Of a stretch of DNA of 41,599 bases, positions 25,677 to 34,079 are shown piece after piece. The position numbers were made by a program, and so were the translations under genes. The notes below the pieces were generated by a model. That model ran no database searches. It saw only the letters and a program-made list of their open reading frames with translations, and had not been told where the DNA came from. Origin of the DNA: Bacteroidota bacterium. Lineage in GTDB: Bacteria > Bacteroidota > Rhodothermia > Rhodothermales > UBA10348. The stretch spans positions 1 to 41,599 of the forward strand of contig JADFHF010000033.1 in the NCBI GenBank assembly GCA_022567305.1, read 5' to 3'. The stretch's first letter is position 1. Each line of letters starts with the position of its first letter.

Positions 25677-27248
25677 ATGTCATCTGATCGAAAAATCATT
25701 CTATGTCTGATCTGTTTCGGCTGGATCTCATCCGTCAGCTCCGGTCAAAGCTCGCATCCACTGCCGGTTGAAAACGGCATCTACGTCGCCATCCAAAGGC
25801 TGCAGAACCGAGGATATCTTCTTGAACTCAATCCTACGGCCTTGCCATACACAGAAGACGAGGTTCGAGCTGCCCTTGCCAGCCTATCTGCTCCAGACCT
25901 TGACAAGGCGGAACGGGTGTGGTTACGGCAGATCGAAGGGCGACTTTCCCGCGTCGTTCCGGCAAGGCACGAAAGCATTGTTGGGGTTCGGCTCCTCCCT
26001 GGTATCAGAGCCACAAACAATGGTCGTCTTGATGCACTTCGCTATCGGTCAGGCGCTGACAATCATGTATTCCAGAACATTCTACTTCAGTTTCGATTCG
26101 CATCGAACCGCATTGCCTCAGCGCTGGCGGTACGTCACGATCTGTATTACGACCGCGATCCGGATGGTTTGGACACGGTGCTTCGATGGATGTCACGTAC
26201 TGAAGACAGCTATCTCCGTTTCGAGGGAAAAATCTTCGGTCTGGTAATCGGAAGATTTAGTCGTCACTGGGGCCTTTATGGTCAACCTTCTACGATGCTA
26301 AGCAGCAATCCCCGATCGTACGACCAGTTGGGATTCCGAATCGGAGGATCTCGTCTTTCAATTCGATCTATTCTTGGCGAACTAGACAGCATCACGACCG
26401 ACGGACGATTCACCGGTGTGGCTGGAGACGACTCTGTTAAGGTTGGAAGCGAACGGCGCTATGTAGCCTATCATCGTTTGGACTGGCGTCCGACAAGAAA
26501 TTTTGTCGTCACGTTTATGCAGTCGACGCTCTATTCGGGCGCCAACTCCGGACTGTCGTTAAAGTACCTGAACCCATTCCACTCGGTGATATTCGCGCTC
26601 GATAGCTTGCCAAAGAACGATGAAAACAACGGAATCGTTGGAATGGGTCTGTGGTACCGTTCGTCAAAGGCTGTTTTCCATTTTCAGGGAATCCTCGATG
26701 ACGTGGACGTGTTGAATCTGAGCGAACCGATATCGTTTGCAATCACAGGTTCAGTGACATTTCCCCGGGTGGCGAGTCTGCTCGATCTTACGTTCGGTGG
26801 AGAAGCGATTGCATCCCGAACGTATAATACAATACAGCCTGAGGGCCGGTATATCTACCTCCTGCGCGGTCTTGCTGCCCAGTTTTCAGACTACATCGCT
26901 ATCAATGCCCAGGTCGACTATCATGCGTTCTCATGGGCACCCGGACTTCTCCTGAGCCCCCGCATCGACGTCCTCTGGCAGGGAGAGCGCGACATTCGGC
27001 AGGCATATCCCACCAATGACGACGATATCAAAACCATCCTGACCGGAACGATTGAACGCACCATTCGAGCAGCTCTCCGAATGCGCTATGAACCGACAGA
27101 GTGGATGTTCATCAGCGTAGATGCTGGAATAAACAATCTCACGAACGCTTTTAATGTCGCCGGCAAGTCGCTTATGAAAATCATCGGTGTCGTTGAAGTA
27201 GGACTGACGCTGTCGATTGATCGCGCGTTCAACATGGAATTCCTCTGA
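25677..27248 (+). CDS. Outer-membrane beta-barrel protein, Wzi/capsule-assembly-like
   Basis: 523 residues with a Sec signal peptide (IILCLICFGWISSVSSG, likely cut before QS). A short soluble helical region (about 30-100) precedes a series of alternating beta-strands ending in an aromatic-poor FNMEFL terminus. The segment VIGRFSRHWGLYGQPSTMLS with a following SNPRSYDQLGFRI resembles the Wzi family, in which an outer-membrane barrel helps attach capsule polysaccharide to the surface. The call is by pattern and is moderate. No capsule genes are adjacent. It begins 94 bp after the tRNA gene. The 266 bp after its stop hold nothing I can support. Confidence 0.7.
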   Translation: MSSDRKIILCLICFGWISSVSSGQSSHPLPVENGIYVAIQRLQNRGYLLELNPTALPYTEDEVRAALASLSAPDLDKAERVWLRQIEGRLSRVVPARHESIVGVRLLPGIRATNNGRLDALRYRSGADNHVFQNILLQFRFASNRIASALAVRHDLYYDRDPDGLDTVLRWMSRTEDSYLRFEGKIFGLVIGRFSRHWGLYGQPSTMLSSNPRSYDQLGFRIGGSRLSIRSILGELDSITTDGRFTGVAGDDSVKVGSERRYVAYHRLDWRPTRNFVVTFMQSTLYSGANSGLSLKYLNPFHSVIFALDSLPKNDENNGIVGMGLWYRSSKAVFHFQGILDDVDVLNLSEPISFAITGSVTFPRVASLLDLTFGGEAIASRTYNTIQPEGRYIYLLRGLAAQFSDYIAINAQVDYHAFSWAPGLLLSPRIDVLWQGERDIRQAYPTNDDDIKTILTGTIERTIRAALRMRYEPTEWMFISVDAGINNLTNAFNVAGKSLMKIIGVVEVGLTLSIDRAFNMEFL

Positions 27249-27514
27249 TCCGCTTTTTCAATGTCCCGTCGCGCGTGCCTGAAGCTCCTGTTTACGGTAG
27301 ACATCTGATCGTGTTGATATATGTAGCACGCAGCAGAACGTCAAACCGCAATACCGTTCTTCGAAGGCGAGTCGCGCTCCGCCACGAAATCGGAGGGAAG
27401 CCCATATCCAAGATTGATCAATTCTCGGGATTAAAATAGTGGAGAAGACAAGTGGATCAAGACGTGGGATTACGATCATTCCCAGCCCAGCGAAGCCAAT
27501 CTCGACTGAATGAA

Positions 27515-27970
27515 TCAATTGCAGTCCTTGAGTACGCCCGGAATAATAGGGAGAGGAAACTGGAACGACGCTGGAAGAGGGATAATGTCTGGCGATACGA
27601 ACCTCTGCCGTGCCTCTTCCGAGTGTAGTGTTTCCGAACGATAGTGAAGGAAAAGCATGTTTCTTGATGGATCAAAGAGATCCGCGTGTTCACATCTGAA
27701 TTCGTCCCAGCAATGATTCGCTTTGAGCTGATCCATCCTCCCTTTCACGATCAGTAAAAACGCTACGGTGATCGTCTCGTGGTACTTCGACTCCTCCCCG
27801 AGTTTTGAGAGAAACATCTGTAGGTCTTTTCTGAACGATTCGACGGCCGTTTCAAGCAGGCCTGCGGACAAATGGATATACGCCAAGCGAAGATGCTGCT
27901 CGTGGTGAAATGTGCTTGGTGTTAGCGTCCCATTCCGGAATGCCCATACAAATTCTGAGTTTGTCATCAT
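27515..27970 (-). CDS. Conserved hypothetical helical protein (HHEQH / YHETIT motifs)
   Basis: 151 residues, mostly alpha-helical, no signal peptide. Two histidine-rich motifs stand out: STFHHEQHLRLAYIHL near the N-terminus and ESKYHETITVAFLLIV in the middle. Near the end are FLHYRSETLHSEEARQRFVS and a Pro-rich closing segment. I recall similar small bacterial proteins with the same (H)H-x-x-H and K/YHETIT blocks but no assigned function; the His and Glu residues could bind a metal. It is divergent from the exported SRPBCC-like gene, with a 6-bp inverted repeat between them. Confidence 0.75.
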   Translation of the reverse strand: MMTNSEFVWAFRNGTLTPSTFHHEQHLRLAYIHLSAGLLETAVESFRKDLQMFLSKLGEESKYHETITVAFLLIVKGRMDQLKANHCWDEFRCEHADLFDPSRNMLFLHYRSETLHSEEARQRFVSPDIIPLPASFQFPLPIIPGVLKDCN

Positions 27971-27979
27971 TTCTTACTT

Positions 27980-27997
27980 ATGTTATATTGGTAACAT
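27980..27997. promoter_or_regulatory. Inverted repeat in the divergent promoter region 27971-28022
   Basis: ATGTTA (27980-27985) and TAACAT (27992-27997) form a perfect 6-bp inverted repeat around TATTGG. The sequence continues as two tandem GGTAA(C/T)AT units (27990-28005). The 52-bp gap separates two divergent genes, so an operator is plausible. No factor can be assigned. Confidence 0.4.
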
Positions 27998-28022
27998 GGT
28001 AATATGAATAAGGTTCGTATCA

Positions 28023-28520
28023 ATGCACGCCATTCCGTTAACCGTCATGAATCGAATGAGACCCGTCCATGTCGGACCATGTTTTTTCGCGAGACACTCT
28101 ACAGTGCCTATGCTCACTCTAATCATCTCTACCCGTCTAGTGTTGAACGTACAGGCCCAGGATGAGAATCAATTCGAACAGGTTTCGGCGAAAACCAGTT
28201 ATCGAATCGGTGGAACGATCCAGGAGGTATTCGGCCTCTTCACACCACAAGGACGTGCCAAGCGCCTTGATAAGTGGACCTTCGAGTTTATCTATAAACC
28301 GGAACTTGCGTTATTGTCCGGTACGGTATTTAGGCAGTCATACGACGCGGCAAACATTGTTCAGACATGGATCTTGAACGAAGCTGAGTTCGGCAAATCG
28401 CTCCGGTACACTACGTTCATAAATGTTGGGGAAGTCCTCGAAACTGATCTGTCGTTTATGATTCTCAACGATGATTCGGTTGAGGTTACCCAGAGAGTTC
28501 GGGCTACGGCAACCACCTAA
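28023..28520 (+). CDS. Exported SRPBCC-like protein, probably truncated by an in-frame stop
   Basis: 165 codons. An N-terminal segment (MLTLIISTRLVLNVQAQ) looks like a signal peptide with cleavage after QAQ, although about 30 residues precede it, so the start may be an internal ATG such as 28110. The mature part resembles the START/SRPBCC beta-grasp: RIGGTIQEVFGLFTPQGRAK, KWTFEFIYKPE, GTVFRQSYD, and a last strand VEVTQRVRATATT. It ends before the long C-terminal helix that closes this fold. The same frame continues without another stop to 28742 (EINSAVLDYGSLFPEHSRNN onward), so a single TAA at 28518-28520 may have split a 239-codon gene. Confidence 0.6.
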   Translation: MHAIPLTVMNRMRPVHVGPCFFARHSTVPMLTLIISTRLVLNVQAQDENQFEQVSAKTSYRIGGTIQEVFGLFTPQGRAKRLDKWTFEFIYKPELALLSGTVFRQSYDAANIVQTWILNEAEFGKSLRYTTFINVGEVLETDLSFMILNDDSVEVTQRVRATATT

Positions 28521-28718
28521 GAGATCAATTCAGCGGTATTGGATTATGGAAGTCTTTTTCCAGAACACTCGCGGAATAATGGAGAATTTTTCAGTCGGAT
28601 TTTGCGGGAGCGCCGTGCGAAAAAGAATCCCGTGGAGCATTCGGGTCACGACGCGTCCGCGCACTCATTCATTCACGAGGGCTCGATGGCTGAAAGGATG
28701 ACTCTTTCAAATTTCGAG

Positions 28719-28988
28719 TCAAGTAAATTTTTCGGTCAATAGGTGACTGTCTTCGGCATTCAGTTCCATTCCGAACACGTCTTTGAGCTGACCAATCCGA
28801 GCGAGCGTTTGATCCGAAAAGGGGGCCTTGCCCTCAAAGGCGTGCAATACAATTCCCTCGAGAAGATCCCCTAGCGACATATCCAGGTACTCGGCGAGTG
28901 CCTTGAGCACCTTCAGCATCCTCTTCTCGATCCTGGCACCTGTTTGCTGCCTTTCAATCGTACGGCGGAGACGCGGATTATCTTTCAT
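28719..28988 (-). CDS. Small helical protein of unknown function (possible DNA-binding-like)
   Basis: 89 residues from ATG 28988 (MKDNPRLRRTIERQQTGARI); the open frame upstream is not protein-like. The core KRMLKVLKALAEYLDMSLGD followed by LLEGIVLHAFEGK has the look of a short helix pair, as in ribbon-helix-helix or other small regulators, but I cannot assign a family. Its upstream region on the minus strand contains TGTTACC and two GGTACA units, resembling the GGTAACAT units at 27990-28005. Its 3' end overlaps by 24 bp the tail of the open frame continuing from the SRPBCC-like gene. Confidence 0.7.
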   Translation of the reverse strand: MKDNPRLRRTIERQQTGARIEKRMLKVLKALAEYLDMSLGDLLEGIVLHAFEGKAPFSDQTLARIGQLKDVFGMELNAEDSHLLTEKFT

Positions 28989-29364
28989 GATTAATTTGTA
29001 CCTAGTGTACCCTGGTAACAATATCCGTTTTTTGCACGCAAAAGTACAACTCAGTCGAAAATTTCTGTAGACGCACTTCAAAAACAAAAGACGCACGAAT
29101 ACGGAGCATCACTGGAAATACGATCAGCAGCAGCCCAACAAAGCTGAACAAGATGACGTCATACACCGAATCGACGCACCCCCTCGTGCCCATCTGGAAT
29201 AGCTGGTACGTTTCTACTGGCAGCGAATCTGCTTCTACCGAACCTTGATTGAGCGTATTTTCAGGACTAATGAATATCGCCCATGGTTACATTCATGAAC
29301 CGTGACGATCACCGCTACACTTGCTTGCTAATCTATTTCCGCCCGAACCAGCGGCTTAGCCATT
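28989..29364. other. 376-bp region between the small helical gene and the MscS gene
   Basis: No gene I can firmly support. A minus-strand frame (29193-29002) encodes a 63-residue peptide with one strong hydrophobic helix (DVILFSFVGLLLIVFPVMLR). It stays open upstream to about 29288 without a start codon, so it could be a remnant of a membrane protein. The + strand side should contain the mscS promoter. Confidence 0.4.
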
Positions 29365-30438
29365 ATGATAGACTTCCTCTCTGACACACCCTGGGTCTTA
29401 CAGGTTGGCTTGATCGTGGGTGGATTATTGTTAGGAATTCTCACCGAGCTCATTCTGGTCCGCACGTTTCATACCCTCGCGAAACGTACCAAGTCCAAGT
29501 GGGACGATCTGCTCGTTGAAGGGATTCGTCGGATGCCCATTCTATGGGGAACTGCGGCTGGATTGTGGGGAGCGATGCTTGTACGCGATGTTGATCCGTA
29601 CGTACTCATGCTCTTAGGGAAGGTGCTCACGGTTGTCATTATTGCCTCCTTGACACTTGTAGCGATGCGGTGGGCCTCGGGTGCGGTGGACCAGTTCACG
29701 AGTCGCGGCGGAGTTCGCGTTACTTCTACCACGTTGGTCAACAACTTGGTCAAGCTGCTTATCTTCATTCTCGGGTTGTTCCTGATCCTCCAAAACTTAG
29801 ACATTGAGATTACGCCGCTGATTACGGCGCTCGGCATCGGAGGCCTGGCCGTTGCGTTAGCACTACAGGATACGCTCGCCAACCTGTTCGCGGGTATCTC
29901 AATAATCCTTTCCCGCCAGATTCGACCGAACGACTACTTGCAATTGTCCGGAGGCGAGGAGGGCTTTGTCACCGATATAAAGGCTCGGAATACAACTATT
30001 CGCACGTTTCCATCCCGGAATTTGGTGGTGATACCGAACAGTCTGCTTGCTTCCTCGATCGTAACAAACCTTAGCCTTCCTAAAGCGAGCTTGTGGATCA
30101 CCGTTCGAGTTGGCGTCAGCTACGACAGTGATTTGGAGGAGGTAGAACGTGTTGCAATCGATGTGGCTGAACAAATACTTGCGACCATGACAGGAGAGAC
30201 GCCCGATGAGTCCCCGCACGTGCGTTACCGAGCGTTCGGAGATTCAAGCATTGACTTCGACGTCCTCCTCCCGGCCAACAAGTTTGCCGACCAGTTCGTT
30301 ATCCGCCACGAATTCATCAAGCGCTTGCACGCGCGCTTTAACGAAGAAGGCATAGAAATCCCCTTCCCAATCCGGACGCTTGTCATGTCCAAAAGGGAGA
30401 ACACACCTGCGGGGGATACTCCGAACGGACCACTATAA
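29365..30438 (+). CDS. Mechanosensitive ion channel, MscS family
   Basis: Inner-membrane channel that opens under membrane tension to release solutes on osmotic downshock. 357 residues with five hydrophobic segments (about 9-30, 52-68, 75-98, 123-144 and 149-182). The last is the pore helix TM3 with the Gly/Ala pattern (ITALGIGGLAVALALQDTLA then NLFAGISIIL). The beta domain follows (IRPNDYLQLSGGEEGFVTDI, then RNTTIRTFPSRNLVVIPNSL), and then the alpha/beta C-terminal domain ending IPFPIRTLVM. ATG 29365 is the natural start. It stands alone, with 352 bp to the next gene. Confidence 0.95.
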   Translation: MIDFLSDTPWVLQVGLIVGGLLLGILTELILVRTFHTLAKRTKSKWDDLLVEGIRRMPILWGTAAGLWGAMLVRDVDPYVLMLLGKVLTVVIIASLTLVAMRWASGAVDQFTSRGGVRVTSTTLVNNLVKLLIFILGLFLILQNLDIEITPLITALGIGGLAVALALQDTLANLFAGISIILSRQIRPNDYLQLSGGEEGFVTDIKARNTTIRTFPSRNLVVIPNSLLASSIVTNLSLPKASLWITVRVGVSYDSDLEEVERVAIDVAEQILATMTGETPDESPHVRYRAFGDSSIDFDVLLPANKFADQFVIRHEFIKRLHARFNEEGIEIPFPIRTLVMSKRENTPAGDTPNGPL

Positions 30439-30790
30439 AAGATTCTTCTTCGGCAGATCAGGATATCGCCTTGTCGCGAACGACGGGATGGGTTTTGTCA
30501 TTGCGTCACCCTCTCCCAGTAGTAGTGCTCAGAGGTCTGAGGTGATCGATCCACGATTGAGACCTTCCTCCAAGCGACGTCTTCCAAGGGCTTGAACTTG
30601 AACCTTGTCGGAGATACATGTTGTCGGCATTGGGTGGTACCCGGAGTTGCCTGTACGTCGTCGTGTAAAAACACTTAAACGACCCCAACCATCTAATGCC
30701 ATTTTTTTGGCGAGAAATGCGGGCGTGTCGGTTCTGATTCAGTACGGGTTGGTTCTGATCCAGTAGCTGGTGGATTCCGATCCCACGCGG
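30439..30790. other. 352-bp intergenic region with short direct repeats
   Basis: No convincing gene on either strand. Near the right end, GGTTCTGATTCAGTA (30730-30744) is repeated as GGTTCTGATCCAGTA (30751-30765), 21 bp apart, with a weaker third copy after it. The repeats lie just past the stop of the lipoprotein gene at 30791. Confidence 0.5.
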
Positions 30791-32425
30791 TCAATTCGCA
30801 CAGATGTCGGATTCAAACACATCTTCCGAAAGGTCGAAGAACATTTCCGAGCCTTCGATGAGGATATCCCTTTCGGCCCGTTCATTATTGATGGTTGTAT
30901 AAAACGTGTAGGTCAGGCCTAGTTCCAAACCTGGAATAGTGATCTCACCTCCCGTGATTCGGCCCAGTTCATCAAGGTGGAATATGGGCTGAGTCGTCAC
31001 CGACGTCGTACTGACGTCGGGCTCTCCCTGTCGTTTATGGAAAATGACGAACGCCGGAACATCGTTGAGTTTCAGCGCTTCGCATGCATCTCCAAAGTCG
31101 AGCGCGAAGTGCACATCGATGACATTAATCGGCGAATCAAAAGCTACGGCGCCAGTTGCCCCACAAATGCCTGTGTTTCGCTGAATGGTTTGCTCCTGTC
31201 CGTTCACTTCAAATACGACTTCGAAATCAGTGAGGTGGCTGGGTGCATTCAGAATCGTTAGATCACTCTCTCCAGACGGAATTACAACGGAGGCTCCAAA
31301 CCACCCTCCTGAGACAGAAAAAGCCCTCGCCGTAATAGCTGCGGTATTTCCGTTTCTCTGAATTGAAAACACGCCGCTGTCGCATCCGCGATCGTTATAA
31401 CCGGCGCTCCACGTCGACAGGTGTGATGTCAAGAATTTGACCGTGTAATTCCCATTGGATCCTGGTCCCTCGAGCGTTGACTCCCCCTCCTCGACCCAGT
31501 AACCACCGGTTTCGCTGTAGCTGTAAAAATCAATCGCATCTCCGGTTGAAACGGGGCTCCCTGTGTGACCATTTATGGTGTTTGGGGCGACCTCCATGGA
31601 GAGTTCGATGGGAGGATCGAACTGAGTGATTTCATTTCCGTTGCCGTCGGTGACGGTCACCGACATGAAGCCGGCAGTCGTAAAGGACACCTGTTCCAGC
31701 GTTCCGTCCAGCGTTTCTACCGTCCCACGAAATCCCCCGGGGAAAACAACAGCCGTGCTAGACGAGTTCGCTGTGAAATAGACGATTTCCACACTCAGCT
31801 CACCTGAAGCCGACTCACCCGTCGCCGTTGTTCCTTGCGTACCGGCTCGAACCGAGACCGTAGCCTGCGCCTGATTCATGGGATTGGGAAGTGTGCGCGC
31901 CTCGATGTCTTCGAGTACGACGCCGCCTGACCCTATATTTCCAGAATTAGTCCCTGTCTCTGAACCGGGAATTCCCTGAATCTCCCGGAAAAGATAGATG
32001 CGGGCATCCGTTTGTCCGGTCTTCGTAAGCGCGATGGTGACGGAATTGGGCTGGTAATCCTGCGCTTCGACCTGAACGCGAACCTCGATCGGATTGGAAT
32101 CAGACGGGACGAGCGCGTTCCGAATTCCGAAAGAGCCAATACCGCCTGATACCGATAGGTCGGTCACCGGATCGGAGAACATGTCGATGACGGCATCGGA
32201 ATCCTGACCGAAAAAGGCCAAGTTGACTTGTTGCTGGACAAAGTTTCCCGTTTGTCCGTCGACAACGGTGAGTGCAACGTAGGAGTTGACTTCCTCCAGA
32301 GAGATGATCACATCAAAATTGGATAATGCATCTTCCGCCGCCGAAAAATCGCAGCCGGATAACGATAAGGACGCAAAAAAGAAGGTGACCGTCAGGATAA
32401 CCAGGCTATTTTTACTTGTTTTCAT
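30791..32425 (-). CDS. Large surface lipoprotein of unknown function
   Basis: 544 residues beginning with a lipoprotein signal peptide and lipobox LSGC (SLSLSGCDFSAAEDAL). The mature protein is beta-rich with no enzyme motif. An N-terminal part (about 45-155) looks like a carboxypeptidase-regulatory or Ig-like domain (VDGQTGNFVQQQVNLAFFGQ). A central part (about 250-345) with IELSMEVAPNTINGHTGSPV, SYSETGGYWVEEGESTLEGP and VKFLTSHLSTWSAGY resembles extracellular FAM171-like beta domains. Six Cys after the lipobox could form disulfides. It lies 41 bp downstream of an outer-membrane barrel gene on the same strand and is probably co-transcribed with it. Confidence 0.8.
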   Translation of the reverse strand: MKTSKNSLVILTVTFFFASLSLSGCDFSAAEDALSNFDVIISLEEVNSYVALTVVDGQTGNFVQQQVNLAFFGQDSDAVIDMFSDPVTDLSVSGGIGSFGIRNALVPSDSNPIEVRVQVEAQDYQPNSVTIALTKTGQTDARIYLFREIQGIPGSETGTNSGNIGSGGVVLEDIEARTLPNPMNQAQATVSVRAGTQGTTATGESASGELSVEIVYFTANSSSTAVVFPGGFRGTVETLDGTLEQVSFTTAGFMSVTVTDGNGNEITQFDPPIELSMEVAPNTINGHTGSPVSTGDAIDFYSYSETGGYWVEEGESTLEGPGSNGNYTVKFLTSHLSTWSAGYNDRGCDSGVFSIQRNGNTAAITARAFSVSGGWFGASVVIPSGESDLTILNAPSHLTDFEVVFEVNGQEQTIQRNTGICGATGAVAFDSPINVIDVHFALDFGDACEALKLNDVPAFVIFHKRQGEPDVSTTSVTTQPIFHLDELGRITGGEITIPGLELGLTYTFYTTINNERAERDILIEGSEMFFDLSEDVFESDICAN

Positions 32426-32466
32426 TCTGATTCACTTAATTGCTTGACAATGATCACTGTCTACTT

Positions 32467-33141
32467 TCAGCGCCTCTCTGAAGCCTTTCCAATTCGAATC
32501 GCAAGACCTACCGAAACAACAGGCAACCACTGAAAACTTTCCAAGCCCTCCGTGAGCACTTCATCCTGGCTCGCGGATCCTGCAATCATGCCGGTACCCT
32601 GCATCTCAATCTCTGGTGATCCGACGTAGATCGCTCCCAGCTCGAACAGGAAAGAGACCCGGGCGCCCCGAGCGCCATCCCCAAAACCAATACCCGCGTA
32701 TGGATTGATTTTTGATCCGTACGTCAGTTTGGCGGAGAGGCTTCCTAAACGTTCGGGTTGAAAAATCTTCTCGTTACTCTGCCCTTCGTTCAAGTAATAA
32801 GGCTCCGTCGGAACACCGGTGCCCGTCACTTTGATCAGATTATAGAAGGCGCCACCCGTCAGCCGAAAACCGCTACGGAATGGATACCAGTCTGCGAGCA
32901 GCGTAGCACCTCCCCAGTCAAGGTCTCCTTGAAAATCTACGTTTACATCCTCGTCTTCAATGGCCGCCGAATGAGAGTACGCGAAGTACGAACCACCGGC
33001 ACGAAGCGAAAGAGACGAGCTGACAGGAATAGAGAAATGCAAACCCGGACCCAAGGTGCCGACGCGAATGGACACAGATTGTGCGTACCCGGTCGTAGTA
33101 AACACCAGAGACAAAAGGAGTAGAAGAATTTTGCGACGCAT
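32467..33141 (-). CDS. Small outer-membrane beta-barrel protein
   Basis: 224 residues. The N-terminus is a Sec signal peptide (MRRKILLLLLSLVFTTTGYA, cut before QS). Alternating amphipathic strands follow (SVSIRVGTLGPGLHFSIPV, LSLRAGGSYFAYSH, GFRLTGGAFYNLIKV, INPYAGIGFGDGARGAR). The final strand is LPVVSVGLAIRIG. This is the pattern of small OmpA/OmpW-like barrels. The start is ATG 33141: GGAGGTG (33151-33145) lies right before it, while an in-frame ATG at 33153 would place the Shine-Dalgarno site inside the gene. It is the first gene of a pair with the lipoprotein at 30791-32425. Confidence 0.85.
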   Translation of the reverse strand: MRRKILLLLLSLVFTTTGYAQSVSIRVGTLGPGLHFSIPVSSSLSLRAGGSYFAYSHSAAIEDEDVNVDFQGDLDWGGATLLADWYPFRSGFRLTGGAFYNLIKVTGTGVPTEPYYLNEGQSNEKIFQPERLGSLSAKLTYGSKINPYAGIGFGDGARGARVSFLFELGAIYVGSPEIEMQGTGMIAGSASQDEVLTEGLESFQWLPVVSVGLAIRIGKASERR

Positions 33142-33650
33142 ATTCACCTCCATGACTGCTTACCTCACATGACACATTAGAGGGTATCGGCAATCGAGTG
33201 CGCAGGTTTAGCGCGCCGTGTCCTGTGTGGCCTTGTTGGCCTCTTCTGATTCATTCGTCAGGTTGTTCGGGTTTTCCGATCATTCCTGATTGAGATTGAC
33301 TCCTTCTCACAGGGCGTCCAGGCTTTCCGTGCTGTCACCGACCAGGAAATGAAGCTTTGAGAGTGTTATGAAGGCGGCTACGGGCACGAACCCGCGTTCG
33401 AACTGTAGCTGAGTGGTGCGTTGAGGAAGATTCCTCGACCGTTGAAGTCCGTCCCATTGATGGGTCGGGTACAGTCCCAGGAATATTTTTGGGGACGAAA
33501 CTGCCGTATCGGTTTTAGCACGAGCAAGCGACGAGAGCAAGAGGCTTTCGCCGCAATAGGTGAGCCATGTTGAGGTGCCTCGTAACAACGCTCATTTCGT
33601 CGCGTCTAGGATCTTCCCAATCCTCGATTGCAGTCGACGACTGCCGAGCC
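33142..33650. other. 509-bp region without a supported gene
   Basis: No convincing gene. A minus-strand frame of 94 codons (33588-33307) reads as neither a clear signal peptide nor a known domain. The right part leads into the decayed FGE-like gene, so this may be a degenerating stretch. Confidence 0.4.
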
Positions 33651-34056
33651 ATGAATAGAGCACCAAGATTCCTTGTCCTACTCCTTATCTCCACTCCAGA
33701 ATTCAGACAAGACGCGGCTTCCTACGGGGATTCTTTAGAACTTCTGTTTACAGAGATTCTGCCGGGGAGTTTTCGGATGGGATCGTCAAACCGGCAGAGA
33801 GACGAACGCCCTGTTCACGAGGTTACGCTCTACGAAGCACTAGGAGATTGGAACGTACGATGTCACTCAGAGCCCATGGTATGCCGTGATGAAAACCACC
33901 GTGGGTCCGGATAAAGGTGAAGGCCATTCAATGCGGGGTCGTGGATGGGGTAATCCTGCGCGAAGTCAGCGCTCAGCACATCGAACTGGAAATGATGAGC
34001 GTTCAAGGAGCTCCGGCGGGGTCGGTATTATTCTGATTCGAAAGCTCGCTAAATGA
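33651..34056 (+). pseudogene. Decayed formylglycine-generating-enzyme (SUMF1/FGE-sulfatase) domain gene
   Basis: From ATG 33651 the frame reads a signal-like MNRAPRFLVLLLIST and then the FGE-domain opening LPGSFRMGSSNRQRDERPVH with EVTLYEA. At about 33840 the homology jumps to another frame: EIGTYDVTQSPWYAVMKTT, a one-base frameshift. This second frame then leaps from PDKGEGHS to MRGRGWGNPARSQRSAHRTG and GVGIILIRKL up to TGA 34056. That is the last block of the FGE fold (RGGSW-NPAR-RSA-R). The roughly 130 or more residues that normally lie between, including the YRLPTEAEWE region, are missing. Both a frameshift and an internal deletion are therefore visible. Confidence 0.85.
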
Positions 34057-34079
34057 GGTGATCTCAGCAAGAACGGCGA

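Noticed and set aside
29002-29193. 63-codon minus-strand frame with one hydrophobic helix
   Set aside because: No clear start or ribosome site and the frame stays open upstream without a start codon; mentioned only as a possible remnant.
33307-33588. 94-codon minus-strand open frame
   Set aside because: No signal peptide, domain or start site that I trust; possibly decayed DNA next to the FGE pseudogene.
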